DNA of 64,000 nt from Aquipseudomonas alcaligenes (lineage in GTDB: Bacteria; Pseudomonadota; Gammaproteobacteria; Pseudomonadales; Pseudomonadaceae), in the NCBI RefSeq assembly GCF_003205495.1, contig NZ_QJRX01000005.1, forward strand, positions 186,001 to 250,000. The letters are read 5' to 3'. Each line of letters starts with the position of its first letter. The first letter of the stretch is position 1. Both the position numbers and the translations under genes were made by a program. Shown piece by piece: positions 7,772 through 15,060 of the stretch. A model generated the notes under the pieces. It searched no databases. It saw only the letters and a list, made by a program, of their open reading frames with translations, and was not told where the DNA came from.

Positions 7772-8029
7772 ATGAATCACACACAGTCCGATATCTACCG
7801 TTATATCGTGAAAGAGTTGGCACCCAGTACACATGAACCTGAAGCGGTGCAGCTCACTATAGTCTGTGAACCGTTGAATCCTTCGGGAGAGGCCAGCACT
7901 GATGGGGCGATAACCCTCCACCTTCAGGCAGGTACCACCTTGGCCGAAGCACAGGCCATCGCCAATACACTGCAACACAAGGTCAAGGCAGTATGCCGGC
8001 TGCAAGCTCAAGAGCATGCCGTTCAATAG
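7772..8029 (+). CDS. Small hypothetical protein
   Basis: This 85-residue soluble protein has no signal peptide or membrane segment. It is acidic in the middle, with a predicted beta-strand/helix pattern ending TLAEAQAIANTLQHKVKAVCRL. I do not recognise the family. The start has GGAGAGAG seven bases upstream, and a perfect island operator lies 94 bp upstream of it, which supports it as a real, regulated gene. It converges with the OmpA-family gene. Its role is unknown. Confidence 0.6.
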   Translation: MNHTQSDIYRYIVKELAPSTHEPEAVQLTIVCEPLNPSGEASTDGAITLHLQAGTTLAEAQAIANTLQHKVKAVCRLQAQEHAVQ

Positions 8030-8165
8030 CCGCCTGGACTTTCCGGCTTTACCTACTGGCACACACACTCGTTGAAATGGGGCAAACACAATCCTTGTCA
8101 GGGATGAATCCCTTTTCATGCATCCATACCAGATGGGGCGCTACCAGGCGCCCCATTCGGTCTCT

Positions 8166-8945
8166 TCAGCGCTGAGAGTTGTAGCGGTGGCTGATGATCA
8201 CCTCCACCCTGCGATTCATTTGCCGCCCGGACGCGGAGTCATTGCCCGCCACAGGCTCTCGCTCACCCCGGCCACTCACCGCCAGCCGGTCGCTGTCGAT
8301 ACCCTGCCCTTCCAGGTAGGTCCTCACCGCCTCGGCGCGCTGCTGCGATAGATAGAGATTGGATGAGTCGCTACCGACATTGTCGGTATGGCCCTCGATC
8401 ATCAGATCGCGATCCGGATTTCCCTGCAGGAAAGCGGCAAGACGATCGAGGTTATCGGCACTCTCCGCACGCAGGACAGAGCGGCCACTGGCGAACAGTA
8501 GATCGCCGAGCGTGATCACCAGGCCCCGATCAGTTTCTCTGGCATTCAGGCGCGTCAGCTGGCGCTGCAAGCTGTCAGCCTCCAGCGTCCGCGAATCCAG
8601 ACGGGCCTGTTCCCGTTGCGCGCTCAGCTGCTGGCGCTGATCTTCATACAGGCGCGTCTGCGCCTGTGCCCGGGCGATCTCGACTTTGCGGTCGGCCATG
8701 AGGACCAGATGCTGGCCGACGACCTCGTCGTGTCCGGGTTGCTCGGCCGCCACCACGGCGGCTTCGGCTTCCTTGATCGCCAGCGGCGCACGATTGGCCA
8801 ACTGCACGTCACCCTGCAGGCGACTGAGGTTATCGCGTGCCTCTGCGGCCCCCGGGGCCATGTCAGGAGTAGAGGCGCAACCAGCCAGCAGTGCGCAGAA
8901 GGCGATAGCACCAAGCAGGTACTGGGCATTACGGACACTGTTCAT
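8166..8945 (-). CDS. OmpA-family lipoprotein with DUF4398 region
   Basis: This 259-residue protein has a lipoprotein signal (lipobox LLAGC, Cys at about 23). A helical DUF4398-like segment (about 25-135) is rich in Ala, Glu and Gln. The C-terminal OmpA domain (about 140-255) has LFASGRSVL, IEGHTDNVGSDSSN and RRVEVII, the peptidoglycan-binding signature. It should anchor in the outer membrane and bind diaminopimelate in peptidoglycan. Its ATG overlaps the stop of the upstream lipoprotein gene (TAATG), so the two are translationally coupled. Confidence 0.88.
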   Translation of the reverse strand: MNSVRNAQYLLGAIAFCALLAGCASTPDMAPGAAEARDNLSRLQGDVQLANRAPLAIKEAEAAVVAAEQPGHDEVVGQHLVLMADRKVEIARAQAQTRLYEDQRQQLSAQREQARLDSRTLEADSLQRQLTRLNARETDRGLVITLGDLLFASGRSVLRAESADNLDRLAAFLQGNPDRDLMIEGHTDNVGSDSSNLYLSQQRAEAVRTYLEGQGIDSDRLAVSGRGEREPVAGNDSASGRQMNRRVEVIISHRYNSQR

Positions 8946-9343
8946 TATCTGGCTCCTGTGTTGCGCTGCATTTCCTGCTTCAGGCTGTTGGTGCTATCCA
9001 GCATCTCTTCATTGACCTCGCGTGCCCGACCGGCCTGCGATCTTGCCAGTGCCAGCTCAGCCTCGGCGCGCGACTGCACGGCCAGGCGCTCGGCCTGCAG
9101 CATTTCCTCTTGATCGACTGCGACATTGGCCATCGCCAGTTTGTCGCGAGCCATGCTCAGTTCGGCTGCCGCGTAATCACTGGCGCGCCCCTGCTCGGCA
9201 CGAGCAATGGCTGCCTCCGCCGCCTGCAAGGCCTGGTCGGGTGGCGGTGAAGCGGCACAGGCCGTCAGGAGCAATAGCCCGCAGAGTAGAGCCGGCAGAC
9301 TTGCCGGGGCAGCCTGTTTGGCTACCTGTAAGTAGTGGTTCAT
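8945..9343 (-). CDS. DUF4398 lipoprotein
   Basis: This 132-residue protein has a signal peptide and lipobox (LLTACAAS), then a highly helical Ala/Glu/Gln-rich body typical of DUF4398. It probably lies in the periplasm on a membrane anchor and works with the OmpA-type lipoprotein encoded immediately downstream, whose own N-terminal half is the same kind of helix. The start at 9343 is chosen because it gives an intact lipoprotein signal; the longer frame to 9418 does not. Confidence 0.85.
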   Translation of the reverse strand: MNHYLQVAKQAAPASLPALLCGLLLLTACAASPPPDQALQAAEAAIARAEQGRASDYAAAELSMARDKLAMANVAVDQEEMLQAERLAVQSRAEAELALARSQAGRAREVNEEMLDSTNSLKQEMQRNTGAR

Positions 9344-9414
9344 GGTGTGATCCTCACTGGCAACTCCACGGCACTTCAGCCTGCAGGTTGCACGAATGAT
9401 GGGAAGTACCCGAC

Positions 9415-9696
9415 TCAAAACCTGAGTCCGAGCGACTGATGAGCGTTGTCTTCCAGATCCTCGGCGAGCGCCAACCGCCTGGCCGCCTCCCCATGAGAAG
9501 AGTGCGGCGCGGAGCCTGAGGCCAGTCTCGGCTCATGCCGGTGAAGGCTCGACGCATAGGCTTTCCAGACCTCGGCTTGCAGACGCGCCGATGCGGCTTC
9601 GCCAGATAGCGCAATAGCGGCTACCAATGTACTGACCGCCAACATCGCCAGAGCGAGGCCGAATGCCAGCATCAGGGCGCGGGAGGACGTGTTCAT
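9415..9696 (-). CDS. Small single-pass membrane protein heading the DUF4398/OmpA operon
   Basis: This 93-residue protein has one N-terminal hydrophobic helix (about 7-32), followed by a histidine- and arginine-containing periplasmic or cytoplasmic tail. The start at 9696 has an excellent GGAGG. It lies 71 bp upstream of the DUF4398 gene on the same strand and is probably the first gene of that operon. I do not recognise the family. No good copy of the island operator was found upstream of it. Confidence 0.65.
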   Translation of the reverse strand: MNTSSRALMLAFGLALAMLAVSTLVAAIALSGEAASARLQAEVWKAYASSLHRHEPRLASGSAPHSSHGEAARRLALAEDLEDNAHQSLGLRF

Positions 9697-9882
9697 ATCA
9701 ACCTCCAACCGGATGTGAGCGGTGCAACCAGGCAGTCCGCTCTCTGCAGTGCTACTGCAATGACAGGGGGCCTGGCCTGGCTGCGACCGCAGCAAATGAC
9801 CAGGGGCCAAGTCGCCCCACAGGATGTTTGCGACAGCTGCGCACGTTCGTCATCCGCCGTACCGCTGCTGCAGGCCGGGTAT

Positions 9883-10122
9883 TCATGGGTTGGCGCGCGC
9901 ATCGACCATCGGGTGCTGAGAGCTCTCAGGCATATCCTTGGGCGGATTTACTGCGGCTGGCTCGCGCACCTCATGCCCGAGCGGAGGTTGCGGCTCATGC
10001 AGTTCCCCCGGCAGCGGCAGCCGAGTGGCTTCATCGCTACTCGGTTGGGTGAAGTCGGGCTCGGCCGGCTGAGGCTGGACGCCAGGCTCATTGGGTCGGT
10101 CCGTTGTGTTGGGCTTGTTCAT
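9883..10122 (-). CDS. Small proline-rich disordered protein (MNKPN-type)
   Basis: This 79-residue protein is rich in Pro, Glu, Gln and Asn and has no hydrophobic segment, so it is predicted to be disordered. It begins MNKPN like the protein at 17706-17927, and both start codons sit in a very similar context behind a purine-rich Shine-Dalgarno (AGGAGG here). The upstream region, shared with the DUF883 gene, carries a 7-of-8 operator. It may be a hydration- or osmotic-stress protein, but no function can be stated. Confidence 0.6.
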   Translation of the reverse strand: MNKPNTTDRPNEPGVQPQPAEPDFTQPSSDEATRLPLPGELHEPQPPLGHEVREPAAVNPPKDMPESSQHPMVDARANP

Positions 10123-10203
10123 GATGGCCTCCTGCGAGGGCCTGTGGGTGTGCAATAAGTGCTACCCGGGAGAGGGACGATGACAGTCGTCCACGCGGCT
10201 GTC

Positions 10204-10219
10204 CGTACGTTGTCGCGCA
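10204..10219. promoter_or_regulatory. Degenerate island operator CGTAC-GTTGTC-GCGCA
   Basis: Six of eight fixed positions match TGTNC-N6-GNACA. It lies 37 bp upstream of the better copy at 10241, in the divergent region between the proline-rich gene and the DUF883 gene. Confidence 0.3.
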
Positions 10220-10240
10220 TAGCTTGTGATCGTCAGACGG

Positions 10241-10256
10241 CGTTCGCTGGCGCACA
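10241..10256. promoter_or_regulatory. Crp/Fnr-type operator CGTTC-GCTGGC-GCACA
   Basis: Seven of eight fixed positions match (first T is C), followed by GACG as in several other copies. It lies between divergent start codons at 10122 and 10333. A further GTTAGC-GCGCA half-copy lies at 10269-10279. Confidence 0.5.
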
Positions 10257-10332
10257 GACGCCAGATTGGTTAGCGCGCAGCCTGGCTCTCCCGCGCCAGC
10301 CGAATCGTTGGCGCCTATCCGAGGAGCTCGCC

Positions 10333-10698
10333 ATGTACGCGCCTAGCAACTTTCCCAAGACCGGCAGCAACACCGACAAAGCCACCTCGCCCGAACATGC
10401 GCCCGCGCCTCTCGGTGTTTCCCGTGAGTTCCACAATCTGCTCGCCGACATCGAGGATCTGATCAAGGAAGCCACCTCGCTCACTGGCGAAGACCTGGCC
10501 GCAGTCAGAAGCAAGCTCACCGCACGGATTGCCGAAGCCAGGGCGAGCGCCCAGGTGATGAGCGATGGCATGGTGCAGCGGGCACGCCAGACGGCAGGCG
10601 TAGCCAACGACTATGTCCATGAGCAACCGTGGAAGGCGCTTGGCGCCAGTGCTGCCGCCGCCTTTCTGCTGGGCTTCATTCTGGCCCGCCGCGGCTAG
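10333..10698 (+). CDS. DUF883/ElaB-YqjD-type inner-membrane ribosome-associated protein
   Basis: This 121-residue protein has a disordered N terminus and a central amphipathic helix with many Ala, Arg and Glu residues (about 30-90). The C-terminal hydrophobic helix ends in ARRG (LGASAAAAFLLGFILARRG), the tail anchor typical of YqjD/ElaB. In E. coli such proteins anchor to the inner membrane and bind ribosomes in stationary phase under RpoS control. The start follows GAGGAG. It begins a three-gene operon (DUF883, YqjE-like, YqjK-like) that matches the E. coli yqjDEK order. Confidence 0.88.
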   Translation: MYAPSNFPKTGSNTDKATSPEHAPAPLGVSREFHNLLADIEDLIKEATSLTGEDLAAVRSKLTARIAEARASAQVMSDGMVQRARQTAGVANDYVHEQPWKALGASAAAAFLLGFILARRG

Positions 10699-10700
10699 CC

Positions 10701-11120
10701 ATGACGCAGCAACAGCCCCTGGGCAAGCCCTCGATAGGCAGACGTGGCCTGGTCGCGCTGTGGTGTGAGCTGCGCCTGATCGGCCCATCCCTGCTGGCTC
10801 TGGCGGCGCTGCACGGGAAGTTGGCCCAACAAGAATGGGCACAGGAAAAAGCCCGGCTATTGCAGTTGCTCCTGGCCAGCTTACTTGGCTTCGCCTGCCT
10901 GCTGATCACGCTGCTGCTGGGCTGTGCGCTGGTAGTGACGCTGAGCTGGCAGACCTCATATCGGATTCACGCTCTGCTCGGCCTATTGCTGGGCCATGGC
11001 CTCGCTGTTGCACTGGCCTGGTGGCGGGTGCGCAAGCTGCTGGCCCGCGGCAGCATGAGCTTCGCTGCCAGCCGGAATGAACTGGCGGCAGATATCGCCC
11101 TACTGAAGAGCAAGCTATGA
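10701..11120 (+). CDS. YqjE-like phage-holin-family III membrane protein
   Basis: This 139-residue protein has two strong transmembrane helices (about 56-78 and 88-108) in the middle, and a charged N terminus and C terminus. Size and position between a YqjD-like and a YqjK-like gene identify it as YqjE-type (holin superfamily III/DUF1469). It starts 2 bp after the DUF883 stop codon and its own stop overlaps the next ATG (ATGA). The biochemical role of YqjE is not established. Confidence 0.8.
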   Translation: MTQQQPLGKPSIGRRGLVALWCELRLIGPSLLALAALHGKLAQQEWAQEKARLLQLLLASLLGFACLLITLLLGCALVVTLSWQTSYRIHALLGLLLGHGLAVALAWWRVRKLLARGSMSFAASRNELAADIALLKSKL

Positions 11121-11404
11121 GCCTCTCCAAAGACAACGAGCAACACCGGGCACTGCGTCTCAGACTTCATCAGCAGCGCCAGCGCATCGGACATCTTCTT
11201 GCGCCTCCGAGCGTCGGCGAGGATGTCTTCCCGCGCAGCCTGACCATGCGCCTGCTGACCAGACGTCCGGCACTGGCCTTGCGCCTGGTCTCGCAACTGA
11301 CACTTCTGCTGCTCAGCCCACGCCTGCTGCGCACTCTGAGTGGTACCCTGCTAGCGACCCGACTGCTGTGCGCATTGACGGCCAACCGACGCCCACCCTC
11401 CTAG
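11117..11404 (+). CDS. YqjK-like small basic protein
   Basis: This 95-residue protein is very rich in Leu and Arg, with a basic N-terminal helix and a hydrophobic C-terminal segment (LRLVSQLTLLLLSPRLL). It overlaps the YqjE-like gene by ATGA. By position and composition it is the third member of the yqjDEK-type operon. It ends 12 bp from the convergent ferritin-like gene. Confidence 0.65.
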   Translation: MSLSKDNEQHRALRLRLHQQRQRIGHLLAPPSVGEDVFPRSLTMRLLTRRPALALRLVSQLTLLLLSPRLLRTLSGTLLATRLLCALTANRRPPS

Positions 11405-11416
11405 GGTGAGTCGGTG

Positions 11417-12001
11417 TCAGTCCGGACAGGCCGCATGCGGCGTCCAGGGCACGACCGGGAGAGCTTCCATCAGCCCGGCCAACTCACCGGCACGTGCTTC
11501 TGCCTCGGCCAGAAAGCTGCCCAGCAAGCGACTGGTGGTCGGGTCGCGCTCGCCCAGGAACAGCAACATCTCGCGGTAGCTGCCGATGGCGACACGTTCG
11601 GCGATCAGGTCCTGGCGAATCATCTGCTGTAGGTTGGTACCGACCGCGTACTCAGTGGGACTTCTTGCGCCAAGGCCATCCGGGGCGAAATCGGGCTCGC
11701 CGCCCAGCTCCACGATACGGGTGGCCAGGAGGTCGGCATGTCCCTGCTCGGTGATGGAATGGCAGAGCAATTGCGCAGCCAGGCTCTTGCCAAGTGGGCC
11801 GCGCTGCATGAAATGGTGCTGCCGATAACGCAACATGCAGACAATCTGCATGGCCAAGGCCTGATCGAGCAGCCGCAGAACGGCGCGGCGGTCGGCGGCA
11901 TAGTCGGCCGTCACCGCACCTGCCTCGACATCCTGGCGCGCTTGGCAGCGCAAGCGCTCGATGCTCTTCGGCGTAGTGTCATGGGGGCGTGGCGTCTTCA
12001 T
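11417..12001 (-). CDS. Ferritin-like four-helix protein with probably incomplete di-iron site
   Basis: This 194-residue protein belongs to the bacterioferritin-like family recognisable by CMLRYRQHHFM, EQGHADLLATRIVELGGEPDF and DLIAERVAIGSYREM. Two central ligand positions remain (E85-x-x-H88 and E135). The first-helix glutamate is Q52, and the last-helix ExxH pair appears as A167 and R170. Iron oxidation may therefore be impaired and the role may be structural or storage only. The start at 12001 has only a weak Shine-Dalgarno. The promoter region shared with 12173 carries a 7-of-8 operator and a half-site. The ligand mapping is from memory of the family. Confidence 0.82.
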   Translation of the reverse strand: MKTPRPHDTTPKSIERLRCQARQDVEAGAVTADYAADRRAVLRLLDQALAMQIVCMLRYRQHHFMQRGPLGKSLAAQLLCHSITEQGHADLLATRIVELGGEPDFAPDGLGARSPTEYAVGTNLQQMIRQDLIAERVAIGSYREMLLFLGERDPTTSRLLGSFLAEAEARAGELAGLMEALPVVPWTPHAACPD

Positions 12002-12040
12002 GGTGTGGGCCTGCAGGGAGTTGATGGCCAAGCCTAGAGC

Positions 12041-12056
12041 TGTGCGGTAGCGCGGT
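12041..12056. promoter_or_regulatory. Half-copy of the island operator (TGTGC-GGTAGC-GCGGT)
   Basis: The left half and core resemble the perfect site at 1683, but the right half is lost (5 of 8). It lies 40 bp upstream of the ferritin-like start. Confidence 0.25.
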
Positions 12057-12089
12057 CGGTGCGGCGGCATACATAACCTGTCGGCATAT

Positions 12090-12105
12090 GGTTCGCTGGC
12101 GTACA
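12090..12105. promoter_or_regulatory. Crp/Fnr-type operator GGTTC-GCTGGC-GTACA
   Basis: Seven of eight fixed positions match, and it is followed by GACTG. It lies in the divergent region between the ferritin-like gene and the small gene at 12173. Confidence 0.5.
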
Positions 12106-12172
12106 GACTGCCTAGGCGCCACGCGCAAGACTGCATGAAACGACAGCGGCACTCGCCGCAGCAGGCCACCAC

Positions 12173-12382
12173 ATGAACGGTATGATCGAATCAAGTCTCG
12201 TCCGCCACATCAACGCACAGTGCCACCCACTGCACTTGTACCTGAACAGGCTCAGCGGCGTGCGCTATGCAGCAACCTTCGAGTCGGCCTGCCGCTACGA
12301 ACTTAACCCCATCCATGGCGAGCCCCTGCACGCCAGTGTTGATGAGCTGGCCAACACTGAAGTCTGGCAGCAGCTACTCTGA
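12173..12382 (+). CDS. Possible small hypothetical protein
   Basis: This 69-residue open frame starts at ATG 12173, with a second ATG at 12182. It lies downstream of a 7-of-8 operator and ends 8 bp before the convergent hydrolase gene. Its composition is ordinary (RYAATFESACRYELNPIHGEP, acidic C terminus) rather than the arginine-heavy look of shadow frames here. There is no clear Shine-Dalgarno. It is kept because it fills the gap neatly and sits behind an operator. Confidence 0.4.
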   Translation: MNGMIESSLVRHINAQCHPLHLYLNRLSGVRYAATFESACRYELNPIHGEPLHASVDELANTEVWQQLL

Positions 12383-12390
12383 GCCCAATG

Positions 12391-13122
12391 TCAGCCCGCT
12401 ATGGCTCGTGGCAAGGGATGCCAAAGGGCAGCCAACCAGCGTTCCAGGTTGCTGGAGACACGCTGGGGCTGTTCCAGCGGCGTCAGGTGCCCAGAATCCT
12501 CGATCTGGGCCAGTTGCGCACCAACGATCGATGCCTGCATTTCCAGGTGCACGGACGGTGGCGTGAGCTCATCCTCCAACCCACACAACAGCAGCGTGGG
12601 GCAAGCAATCTGCCCTAGGCTGGCGCGGCTATCGATGCGCCCGAGCATGGCCAACTGCTGACGCCTGAAGACCTCGGGGCCAAGCCCCAGGGCCATCGCA
12701 GTAACCAGCTCCACCAGCTCCGTATCCTGCAGATGCCTGGGGTGCAGCATTTTCGGCAGCAACGTGGCGATCACACCGGGAAAGTCATGCTCGGCCTGGC
12801 TCATCAGCGCCAGGCGCCCTTGCCTGGTTTCGCTGCTGTCGGCCCGTGCACTGGTGTCCAGCAGGGCCAGGGCTCTGACCCGGCGTGGAGCCTGGCGCAT
12901 GATCTCCAGAGCCACATAGCCACCGAGAGAGAACCCCACCAGGACGAAGTTCTGCTCCGGCGCCTGATGCAGCACATCGTCGGCCATCTCGACGATGGAG
13001 TCCGCGAGTGTCAGATCGGCTACCGAGACATGCGCCAGCTCGCTCAACGCCGTGACCTGGTGCTGCCACAGACGGGCATCACACAGCAGCCCTGGCAGGA
13101 AAAGAAGGTGTGGCTTGTTCAT
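12391..13122 (-). CDS. Alpha/beta-hydrolase
   Basis: This 243-residue alpha/beta-hydrolase has an early oxyanion segment (LLFLPGLLCDARLW). The nucleophile elbow is GFSLGG (Ser at about 64), LCGLEDELTPP has the acidic residue, and SGH carries the catalytic histidine near the C terminus. It resembles small esterases or the MenH/BioH-like group, but the substrate cannot be told. GGAGG precedes the ATG at 13122. Its divergent region with 13322 contains two island-type operators, so it probably belongs to the stress regulon. Confidence 0.88.
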   Translation of the reverse strand: MNKPHLLFLPGLLCDARLWQHQVTALSELAHVSVADLTLADSIVEMADDVLHQAPEQNFVLVGFSLGGYVALEIMRQAPRRVRALALLDTSARADSSETRQGRLALMSQAEHDFPGVIATLLPKMLHPRHLQDTELVELVTAMALGLGPEVFRRQQLAMLGRIDSRASLGQIACPTLLLCGLEDELTPPSVHLEMQASIVGAQLAQIEDSGHLTPLEQPQRVSSNLERWLAALWHPLPRAIAG

Positions 13123-13206
13123 GGCAGTACCTCCATAGCGAGAGAAGCCTGGCGCCAAGGCGCAAGATCAGTGGCAACCACGTTGCACCTGCATGGCACC
13201 TGGCAC

Positions 13207-13222
13207 CGTTCGCTAACACACA
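13207..13222. promoter_or_regulatory. Island operator CGTTC-GCTAAC-ACACA
   Basis: Six of eight fixed positions match and the sequence continues with GA, as in other copies. It is one of two copies, 28 bp apart centre to centre, between the divergent hydrolase and 13322 genes. Confidence 0.4.
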
Positions 13223-13234
13223 GAACGTGGGTTG

Positions 13235-13250
13235 AGTTGGCGAGCGCACA
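13235..13250. promoter_or_regulatory. Island operator AGTTG-GCGAGC-GCACA
   Basis: The right half-site is perfect and the left is degraded (6 of 8). The centre at 13242.5 lies 28.5 bp before TTAGGC (13271-13276), the same distance as in the promoter of the first Crp/Fnr gene, so it could act as a class II site for the gene at 13322. Confidence 0.4.
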
Positions 13251-13321
13251 GACGAGGCCAAACCCCAGACTTAGGCTGAAGCCTCCACCGTCATGCACGG
13301 TTCTCGTTCGGGAGTACGAAC

Positions 13322-13825
13322 ATGCACAGCTACCAGCACAACGTCTCGGGCTTCTACCTGCGCCGCGGCCTGGCCGAAAGCACCCTGGCCCAACTGCTGC
13401 ACAGAGGACTGCGCAGCGAGCAGTTGCAGATAATCGCTGCCAATAGCAACGGCCCTCCCGCCCCGAGCACGGGTAGCAGCCGCCGTGCGGCATTGAACAA
13501 CCTGCTGATTTACGGCATCTGCGGGGCGGCAGTCGGCACCGCCATCGGCGTGCTGGTGGAGGCTGTCATGCTGCTCGGTGATGTCAGCCCCGCGCATATC
13601 ACCCCGGCCATGCTGATCGGCTGGACTGCGCTCGGGGGAGGCCTGTTCGGCGGTACCGTTGCAGCAGCAGTGCTGTGGAATCCCTCCCAGCCCAGCGAGG
13701 GTGAGGATGTGCTGCTGGTTGCACAGACCCATAACGCACGGGAAACGGCTATTGCCCGCGAAGTCATGAAGGCTTCGGCCGACCTGTGCAAGGATACCGA
13801 CATGCGAGCCCGGCTTGGCGAATAG
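13322..13825 (+). CDS. Glycine-zipper-type membrane protein, hypothetical
   Basis: This 167-residue protein has a soluble N-terminal part. Two hydrophobic, glycine-rich helices follow (about 60-83 and 96-118; GICGAAVGTAIGVLVEAVML and GLFGGTVAAAVLW). The hydrophilic C-terminal domain contains EDVLLVAQTHNARETAIAREVM, which looks like a small alpha/beta fold. This soluble-TM-soluble layout resembles general-stress-protein-17M-like membrane proteins. GGGAG precedes the ATG. Two island operators lie upstream. The function is unknown. Confidence 0.7.
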   Translation: MHSYQHNVSGFYLRRGLAESTLAQLLHRGLRSEQLQIIAANSNGPPAPSTGSSRRAALNNLLIYGICGAAVGTAIGVLVEAVMLLGDVSPAHITPAMLIGWTALGGGLFGGTVAAAVLWNPSQPSEGEDVLLVAQTHNARETAIAREVMKASADLCKDTDMRARLGE

Positions 13826-13888
13826 CCCTATGAACAGGTAGGTCTGGGGCCGAGTACCAAGGGTACCGCCCCAGGCCACCCTGTAGGC

Positions 13889-14047
13889 TCAGATACGGCC
13901 GAGCAGCAGCAAAATCAGGATGACGATAACTATCACCCCTATTCCGCCGCTGGGCCAGTAGCCCCAGGAGCGGCTGTGTGGCCAGGTAGGAATGACGCCG
14001 ATCAGCAGCAGGATCAGCACGATCAGTAGTATGGTGCCCAGGCTCAT
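13889..14047 (-). CDS. DUF3309 small membrane protein
   Basis: This 52-residue protein has two hydrophobic helices around the motif PTWPHSRSWGYWPSG, which defines the DUF3309 family (MSLGTILLIVLILLLIGVIP start). Such proteins recur in proteobacterial stress islands with CsbD and BON proteins. AAGGGGA precedes the ATG at 14047. A perfect island operator lies 104 bp upstream. Confidence 0.9.
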   Translation of the reverse strand: MSLGTILLIVLILLLIGVIPTWPHSRSWGYWPSGGIGVIVIVILILLLLGRI

Positions 14048-14151
14048 GGGAGTCCCCTTGCATCGCGAATGAATGGGTGGGTTTAGCAGATGCGCGATCC
14101 GTGACCGGAGCTCTACATATCTCCAGCATGGGCGCATGCGCACGGTCGATC

Positions 14152-14167
14152 TGTACGCAAGCGCACA
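14152..14167. promoter_or_regulatory. Crp/Fnr-type operator TGTAC-GCAAGC-GCACA (perfect copy)
   Basis: All eight fixed positions of TGTNC-N6-GNACA match. It lies upstream of the DUF3309 gene, between it and the 3' end of the 14173-15060 gene on the same strand, so it should serve DUF3309. ATATGTAG on the minus strand (14120-14113) may contribute the -10. Confidence 0.6.
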
Positions 14168-14172
14168 CACCC

Positions 14173-15060
14173 TCATTCTGATGCGGCCCGTTGCGCCATG
14201 GCCTGCTGACGGACTACCTCGCGATGCTTCATGGCCAGATAGGCCTCGCGCTCCATTTCATGCAATTGCCGGGCATAGCGCTCCGAGCCAGCATGCCAGC
14301 CTTGCAGACGCTGCTGCAGGCGTGCATCCGCCGGCAGCATCAGAGCCTCCAGGTACGCCTCGATCGCCAGGTAGTAGCGCATGGCATTGCGCTCGACCAC
14401 GCCGCGCATTGAGCCCTGCCGCAGCGGCTGACCATCGGCGCCGTCTCCTTCGCTGCTGAAACCCACCTTGTCACGCCCGGCTGTTGCCAGATAGGCCTGC
14501 ATGGCGAGACGTGCCAGCGTGCCATATGTATAGGAGTAGGACAGGTGCAGGAAGCTGTGCTGGTCGCCCAGCGCCAGGACCTCCAGAACGATCAGGTAGT
14601 CGCGGGTGGCCAGCGGCCCCTGCGCGGCCTCCAGCTCCACCCGCAGGTAGTTGGGCTCGGCCGCTGCCAGTCGATAACGGAACTCGAAGGCGTAGGCCTC
14701 GGCCAGTGGCTGATCGAACTTGCGCCCCAGATGCAGCCTGAGCATGGCAGCGGTGGCCGGCCCTGCGGCATAGCAGGCCTTCACATTGAGGTGCAGGATG
14801 AGCATGTCGCACCAGTTGCCGATACCCTGCAACGCCGGCTCGACCAGGATGAAGGGCTGCGCCACCTCGGCGTAGATATCGCCACGCAGACTGCTCTTCG
14901 TCTGCCGCGATTCTAGGTACAACGGCCGCTGGAACGGGTTGTCGGCCAGTACCTCGCGCAGGCTCTCATAGCGGGCGCCCAGTACTGTACTCTCGCTGCC
15001 CCACAGTGGTGTTGCCTGGCCGAGCAGCACGACCAGAAAGGCCAATACATGAGGCCTCAT
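14173..15060 (-). CDS. Periplasmic hypothetical protein in the PLD operon
   Basis: This 295-residue protein has a signal peptide (MRPHVLAFLVVLLGQATPLWG) and no further membrane helix. Its mature part is mixed alpha/beta with a charged helical C terminus. Its ATG overlaps the stop codon of the upstream phospholipase-D-type lipoprotein by ATGA, so the two are co-translated and probably act together at the envelope. I do not recognise a named domain. Confidence 0.7.
   Translation of the reverse strand: MRPHVLAFLVVLLGQATPLWGSESTVLGARYESLREVLADNPFQRPLYLESRQTKSSLRGDIYAEVAQPFILVEPALQGIGNWCDMLILHLNVKACYAAGPATAAMLRLHLGRKFDQPLAEAYAFEFRYRLAAAEPNYLRVELEAAQGPLATRDYLIVLEVLALGDQHSFLHLSYSYTYGTLARLAMQAYLATAGRDKVGFSSEGDGADGQPLRQGSMRGVVERNAMRYYLAIEAYLEALMLPADARLQQRLQGWHAGSERYARQLHEMEREAYLAMKHREVVRQQAMAQRAASE

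Noticed and set aside
9886..9904. GTTGGCGCGCGCATC, similar to the island operator core
   Set aside because: It lies inside the coding sequence of 9883-10122 and lacks both half-sites.
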